Shown: piece after piece, positions 34,204 to 37,631 of the stretch
How the letters are laid out: every line of letters starts with the position of its first letter
How positions within the stretch are numbered: position 1 is the first letter of the stretch
Source: Cellulomonas humilata
GTDB taxonomy: Bacteria > Actinomycetota > Actinomycetes > Actinomycetales > Cellulomonadaceae
DNA length: 37,631 bases
Reading direction: 5' to 3'
Assembly (NCBI RefSeq): GCF_013359775.1
Contig: NZ_JABMCI010000031.1
Coordinates: forward strand, 1 to 37,631
The notes under the pieces: model-generated
The model's input: only the letters and a program-made list of their open reading frames with translations
Database searches by the model: none
Told to the model about the DNA's origin: nothing
Position numbers and translations under genes: made by a program

Positions 34204-35186
34204 CGGGCCACCGTCGCGGCCAGGACGCGGGTGCGCAACCCCTGTCGGTGCGCGACGAGCGAGGCGCGCAGGTCGACCGACCACGACGGCTCGTCGGGCG
34301 CCGGATCGACCTGCAGGTGCGCGATGGCCACCAGCAGCCGGACGGCGACCGCGGCGTGATGGAGCTCGAGCGAGGCCACCTCGTCGTACTCGAGGGGGCG
34401 CACCCCGCGGTAGCCGGTGAGGAAGGCCGCGAGGAGCGTCGGGTGCTCGACCTTCCCGGGGGTGTCTCCGACCAGGTCCCGGACCGCCGCGGCGATGTCC
34501 TCGATGAACGGTCCGGTCCGCGCCTCGTCCGCGTCGAACGCGGTCGGGCGACCGTCCGCCCAGCGCAGGTTGTCGAGCTCGAAGTCGCCGTGCAGGGTGC
34601 CCCGGGGCATCCGGACCCGGTCCACCTCGGCGAGCACCGCGCGTGCGGCTCGCGCCACGGCGGGGTCGTCGGCGCACGCCCGCTCCAGTGCCGCGAGGTC
34701 GAGGGGCGCGGGCTCGTCGGCACCGGTGAGCGCCGGGGCGTCCCGGTGCAGCCGGGCCAGAGCGGCCCCCCAGGCCTGCGCGAGAGGCGAGGTCAGGTCC
34801 TCGAGCTCGAGCTCCTGCCCGGGCGCGGCGGGGACGGCGGTGGCGTGCACGTCTCCGAGGGGTGTCGGGACCGTCTCGACGAGCCGACCGGCCGCCGACG
34901 GCAGGGGCGCGACGGTCCCACCCTCGACCGACCAGGCGGCCAGCAGGCGCGCGGGGGTCTCCAGGTCGCGGACCGTGCGCAGCGAGGCCGGGACGAACCG
35001 GAGGTAGAGCACGCCCCGTGGGTCCGCGTCCGGGGGCACCACGAAGACGTGCGTCGCGCTGGACCGCTTCCACCGGGCCGCGCCCGGGGCGATCCCCCAG
35101 GCCGCGGCGACCGCGTCGGCCACAGGGCTGCGCCAGTCCGCGTCGACGGTGACGTCGACCCGGGCGATCTCGGAGAGGGGGAGCAT
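34200..35186 (-). CDS. Phosphotransferase with aminoglycoside/choline kinase fold
   Basis: A 328-aa APH-type kinase. The catalytic loop is TLHGDFELDNLRW with His199, Asp201 and Asn206, followed by the metal-binding TAFDADEA. An N-lobe with a lysine-poor strand RWKRSSATHVFVVPP precedes it. Such proteins phosphorylate small molecules such as homoserine, choline or antibiotics; resistance should not be assumed. ATG 35186 is preceded by GAGGAT, readable either as a ribosome binding site or a leaderless -10. The gene is coupled to the downstream deaminase and follows the LacI-type regulator by 50 bp. Confidence 0.84.
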   Translation of the reverse strand: MLPLSEIARVDVTVDADWRSPVADAVAAAWGIAPGAARWKRSSATHVFVVPPDADPRGVLYLRFVPASLRTVRDLETPARLLAAWSVEGGTVAPLPSAAGRLVETVPTPLGDVHATAVPAAPGQELELEDLTSPLAQAWGAALARLHRDAPALTGADEPAPLDLAALERACADDPAVARAARAVLAEVDRVRMPRGTLHGDFELDNLRWADGRPTAFDADEARTGPFIEDIAAAVRDLVGDTPGKVEHPTLLAAFLTGYRGVRPLEYDEVASLELHHAAVAVRLLVAIAHLQVDPAPDEPSWSVDLRASLVAHRQGLRTRVLAATVAR

Positions 35187-35206
35187 CCGGGCATCCTCGC
35201 GGGGGC

Positions 35207-35220
35207 GACCCGCGCGGGTC
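35207..35220. repeat. 14-bp perfect palindrome between lacI-type gene and kinase gene
   Basis: GACCCGCGCGGGTC is fully self-complementary. It lies 16 bp after the regulator's stop codon and 21 bp before the kinase start on the minus strand. It might be a short terminator stem or an operator for the kinase-deaminase pair. Confidence 0.4.
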
Positions 35221-35236
35221 ACGGTGTTTCTGGTGG

Positions 35237-36241
35237 TCAGCGCACCACGCGCAGCGGCGCCGTGCCGGTGGAGCCACGGATCACCAGGTGGGTGGGGAGC
35301 TCGACCGTGACCGTGCCGCCCGGGTGGGCGGGATCCAGGCGGGCGAGCAGGAGGTCCGCGGCCGCGTGGCCGGCGCGCTCGAGCGGAGCGGCGATCGTCG
35401 TCAGGCCGGGGCGGACCAGGTCGGCCCCGAAGACGTCGTCGCACCCGACCACGCTCATGGAGCCCGGCACGTCGATCCCCCGCTCGGCCAGGCGGTCGAG
35501 GATGCCGAAGGCGAGCAGGTCGTCGAACGCCAGCACGGCGGTGACGCCCTCGTGCAGCGCGGCATCGGCGGCGGCAGGGCCGTCCTCGCGACGCGGCACG
35601 AACGGACCCAGCCCGACGACCTCCACGCCGAGGCGCTTGGCCGCCGTCCGCAGGACCGCGCGTCGGCGGCGGTCCGACCAGGACGCGCGGGGCCCGCCCG
35701 CGTAGGCGACCCGGCGGTGGCCCAGCGAGGCCAGGTGCGCGAGGGCCTGGCCGGTCCCGCCGGCGGTGTCGACCAGCACGCCGGACTGGTCGGGCACCGG
35801 GCGGTTCACCGTGACCATCGGGAACTCGTGCGACCAGGCGGTCAACCGGTCGTCGTCCAGGCGGGAGGCCGCGAGAACCGCCCCGTCGACCGTGGGCCGC
35901 AGCGCGCGCAGGGCCCGCTCCTCCGCCTCGACCGACTCCTCTGCGTCGACCAGCACGTGCACGTAGCCGTCGGCGCGCAGCCTCGCGGCCGTCCCGCGCA
36001 CGATGCCGAAGAAGTAGGGGTTGGTGACGTCGGGGACGACGAGCGCCACCATCCGGGTCCGACCGGAGCTGAGCGCGCGGCCCGACAGGCTCGGGGCGTA
36101 GCCGAGCTCGCGGGCGGCCTCGCGGACGCGGATGGCCGTGCGCTCGTTGACCCGCCCCGGCTTGGTGAGCGCGCGGGAGGCCGTGGAGATGGCCACACCG
36201 CTGGCGGCCGCGACGTCGCGGAGGGTGGGTGGCCTGGTCAT
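35237..36241 (-). CDS. LacI family transcriptional regulator
   Basis: A 334-aa LacI/GalR repressor. The DNA-binding part TLRDVAAASGVAISTASRAL (residues about 6-25) is followed by the hinge helix RELGYAPSLSGRALSSG, and the periplasmic-binding-type core includes VALVVPDVTNPYFFGIV and the dimer block SVVGCDDVFGADLVRPGLT (in part). ATG 36241 has GAGGA four bases upstream. It is divergent from D-mannonate dehydratase, and a perfect palindrome typical of LacI operators sits between them, so hexuronate catabolism is the likely target. The effector is inferred, not shown. Confidence 0.92.
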   Translation of the reverse strand: MTRPPTLRDVAAASGVAISTASRALTKPGRVNERTAIRVREAARELGYAPSLSGRALSSGRTRMVALVVPDVTNPYFFGIVRGTAARLRADGYVHVLVDAEESVEAEERALRALRPTVDGAVLAASRLDDDRLTAWSHEFPMVTVNRPVPDQSGVLVDTAGGTGQALAHLASLGHRRVAYAGGPRASWSDRRRRAVLRTAAKRLGVEVVGLGPFVPRREDGPAAADAALHEGVTAVLAFDDLLAFGILDRLAERGIDVPGSMSVVGCDDVFGADLVRPGLTTIAAPLERAGHAAADLLLARLDPAHPGGTVTVELPTHLVIRGSTGTAPLRVVR

Positions 36242-36330
36242 CGGTCCTCGTCGAGCGCTCGGCAGCGTCCGGACCGACCGGCCCGGCGCGGTCCCCATCG
36301 TGGCGGTGAACCCGCCAGATGGCAACCGTC

Positions 36331-36344
36331 GGCAAACGTTTGCC
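36331..36344. promoter_or_regulatory. LacI-type operator palindrome
   Basis: GGCAAACGTTTGCC is a perfect 14-bp palindrome with the central CG and AAACGTTT core seen in many LacI-family operators. It lies between the lacI-type gene and manD, 90 bp from the former and 106 bp from the latter. A related half-site GATGGCAA (36318-36325) lies just upstream. Confidence 0.85.
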
Positions 36345-36369
36345 CATCGGGTGTCGCGGCGCTTACGGT
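36340..36369 (+). promoter_or_regulatory. Probable manD promoter overlapped by the operator
   Basis: TTGCCC (36340-36345) as -35 and TACGGT (36364-36369) as -10 are 18 bp apart. The -35 shares five bases with the palindrome 36331-36344, so bound repressor would block polymerase. Confidence 0.45.
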
Positions 36370-36450
36370 GGACCCGCACCCGCCGCAGGGGCGGTGGCGC
36401 GCGAGGGAGCAGAGCATCGCCGACGGCGTCGTCGGCGGGACGGAGCAGGC

Positions 36451-37631
36451 ATGCCGACGGAACACCCCGACACCGCGCCAGGCGGCACCGCGATCCGGTC
36501 CGCCGAGGTGCTCGTGACCAGCCCGGACCGCAACTTCGTCACCCTGCGGATCACCACGCAGGACGGGGTGGTCGGTCTGGGGGACGCGACGCTGAACGGT
36601 CGCGAGCTGTCGGTGGCCTCGTACCTGTCGGACCACGTGGTGCCGCTGCTGCTCGGGCGGGACGCGCACCGGATCGAGGACACCTGGCAGTTCCTCTACC
36701 GGTCGGCGTACTGGCGGCGGGGTCCGGTGACCATGGCCGCGATCGCCGCGGTGGACGTGGCGCTGTGGGACATCAAGGCCAAGATCGCCGGGCTGCCCCT
36801 GTACCAGCTGCTCGGCGGGGCCAGCCGGACCGGGATCATGGCGTACGGGCACGCGAGCGGCCGGGACCTGCCCGAGCTGTTCGACTCCATCCGGCACCAC
36901 CAGGAGCAGGGCTTCCGCTCGATCCGCGTGCAGACCTCGGTGCCGGGCATCGACGCCGTCTACGGGGTGGCCGCCCAGCCGTCGTCGTCGGGACGCTACG
37001 ACTACGAGCCCGCCCAGCGCGCCCCCCTGCCGGCCGAGGAGGACTGGGACACCCGCGCCTACCTGCGGCACATCCCGACCGTGTTCGAGGCGGTGCGCAA
37101 CGAGTTCGGCCCCGAGGTGCCGCTGCTGCACGACGGCCACCACCGGATGACGCCGATCCAGGCCGCGCGACTGGGCAAGGACCTGGAGCCGTACGACCTG
37201 TTCTGGCTCGAGGACTGCACGCCCGCGGAGAACCAGGAGGCGCTGCGGCTGGTCCGGCAGCACACCACCACCCCGCTGGCCATCGGCGAGGTGTTCAACA
37301 CCGTGTGGGACTACCAGACGCTGGTCCGCGAGCAGCTCATCGACTACGTGCGGTCCGCCGTCACGCACACCGGCGGCATCAGCGCGCTGCGCAAGATCCT
37401 CGACTTCGCGGCGCAGTACCAGATCAAGTCCGGAATCCACGGGCCGACGGACATCTCCCCGGTCGGCATGGCCGCCGCGCTGCACCTGGACCTGGCCATC
37501 CACAACTTCGGCATCCAGGAGTACATGCAGCACGGCGCGCGCACCGGCGAGGTGTTCCGGCAGTCGTTCACGTTCGAGGACGGGTACCTGCACCCGGGCT
37601 CGTCGGTCGGCCTGGGCGTCGAGTACGACGA
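36451..37631 (+). CDS. manD: D-mannonate dehydratase, enolase superfamily (3' end cut by window)
   Basis: 393 codons are visible and the frame stays open to the window end. The enolase-superfamily barrel has metal ligands Asp228 (LLHDGHH), Glu254 (FWLEDCTP) and Glu280 (AIGEVFNT), spaced 26 and 26 residues as in characterised ManD. His230 and a later His in [11 protein letters not shown] are also kept, and the Arg159/Tyr171 pair keeps the 12-residue spacing of the ManD catalytic Arg/Tyr. The enzyme would turn D-mannonate into 2-keto-3-deoxygluconate in glucuronate breakdown, though some RspA-like relatives are weak on gluconate or mannonate. ATG 36451 has CGGAG five to six bases upstream. Divergent from a LacI-type regulator. 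Confidence 0.9.
   Translation, partial: MPTEHPDTAPGGTAIRSAEVLVTSPDRNFVTLRITTQDGVVGLGDATLNGRELSVASYLSDHVVPLLLGRDAHRIEDTWQFLYRSAYWRRGPVTMAAIAAVDVALWDIKAKIAGLPLYQLLGGASRTGIMAYGHASGRDLPELFDSIRHHQEQGFRSIRVQTSVPGIDAVYGVAAQPSSSGRYDYEPAQRAPLPAEEDWDTRAYLRHIPTVFEAVRNEFGPEVPLLHDGHHRMTPIQAARLGKDLEPYDLFWLEDCTPAENQEALRLVRQHTTTPLAIGEVFNTVWDYQTLVREQLIDYVRSAVTHTGGISALRKILDFAAQYQIKSGIHGPTDISPVGMAAALHLDLAIHNFGIQEYMQHGARTGEVFRQSFTFEDGYLHPGSSVGLGVEYD

Noticed and set aside
34200..35186. Calling the APH-fold protein an aminoglycoside resistance enzyme
   Set aside because: Only the general kinase-fold motifs are present; this superfamily includes many metabolic kinases.
35237..36241. The LacI-type regulator as controller of the arabino-oligosaccharide operon
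   Set aside because: It lies about 8 kb away with its own palindrome next to manD, and that palindrome is not found before the sugar operon.

Overview
The window is very GC-rich and almost completely coding, with third codon positions nearly always G or C. GTG starts, leaderless starts, an IdeR/DtxR-type iron box, an HNH/DUF222 nuclease, DUF3151 and a GTP-dependent PEP carboxykinase all point to an actinobacterium. The arabinofuranosidase and mannonate dehydratase fit a plant-polysaccharide degrader such as Cellulomonas; that genus is an inference. No tRNA, rRNA, IS element, phage gene or CRISPR array was seen, and no gene-free stretch exceeds 210 bp.

Left part (1-8980): the tail of a DUF222/HNH protein, an EamA exporter, an amidohydrolase plus zinc alcohol dehydrogenase pair, a secreted-type or housekeeping DNA/RNA non-specific nuclease, and a four-gene iron-siderophore ABC operon (binding protein, two permeases, ATPase) under a clear DtxR/IdeR box.

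Middle (9020-22317): core metabolism, mostly on the minus strand. This holds purC, a small unknown protein, purD, pckG, an ArsR-like regulator divergent from an MFS exporter, purA, DUF3151, fba and a TrmH-family RNA methyltransferase. Between DUF3151 and fba sits a compact partner-switching module: a sensor phosphatase/kinase fusion (LOV-like PAS without the photoactive cysteine, GAF, PP2C, HATPase) flanked by two STAS antagonists.

Right part (22331-37631): a translationally coupled arabino-oligosaccharide uptake operon (Tat lipoprotein, two permeases, intracellular GH51 arabinofuranosidase), then DedA, a NagD-like HAD phosphatase, lemA with a membrane partner and pyrE, an SDR, recQ, a deaminase/kinase-fold pair, and a LacI regulator divergent from a D-mannonate dehydratase gene cut by the window end. 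The sugar operon lies inside a neighbourhood (purA, DUF3151, fba, TrmH-type methyltransferase, DedA, pyrE) that is kept in other actinobacteria.

The strongest unlisted signals are architectural. Nine genes have an A-at-2, T-at-6 hexamer exactly 6 bp before the start codon, as expected of leaderless promoters; two of these are mirror images whose start codons touch (4204-4227). Several stop codons are built into the next gene's -10 hexamer. Six of seven convergent gene pairs end with no 3' untranslated space, three of them on self-complementary stop overlaps. An 11-codon A/T-ending patch interrupts fba.
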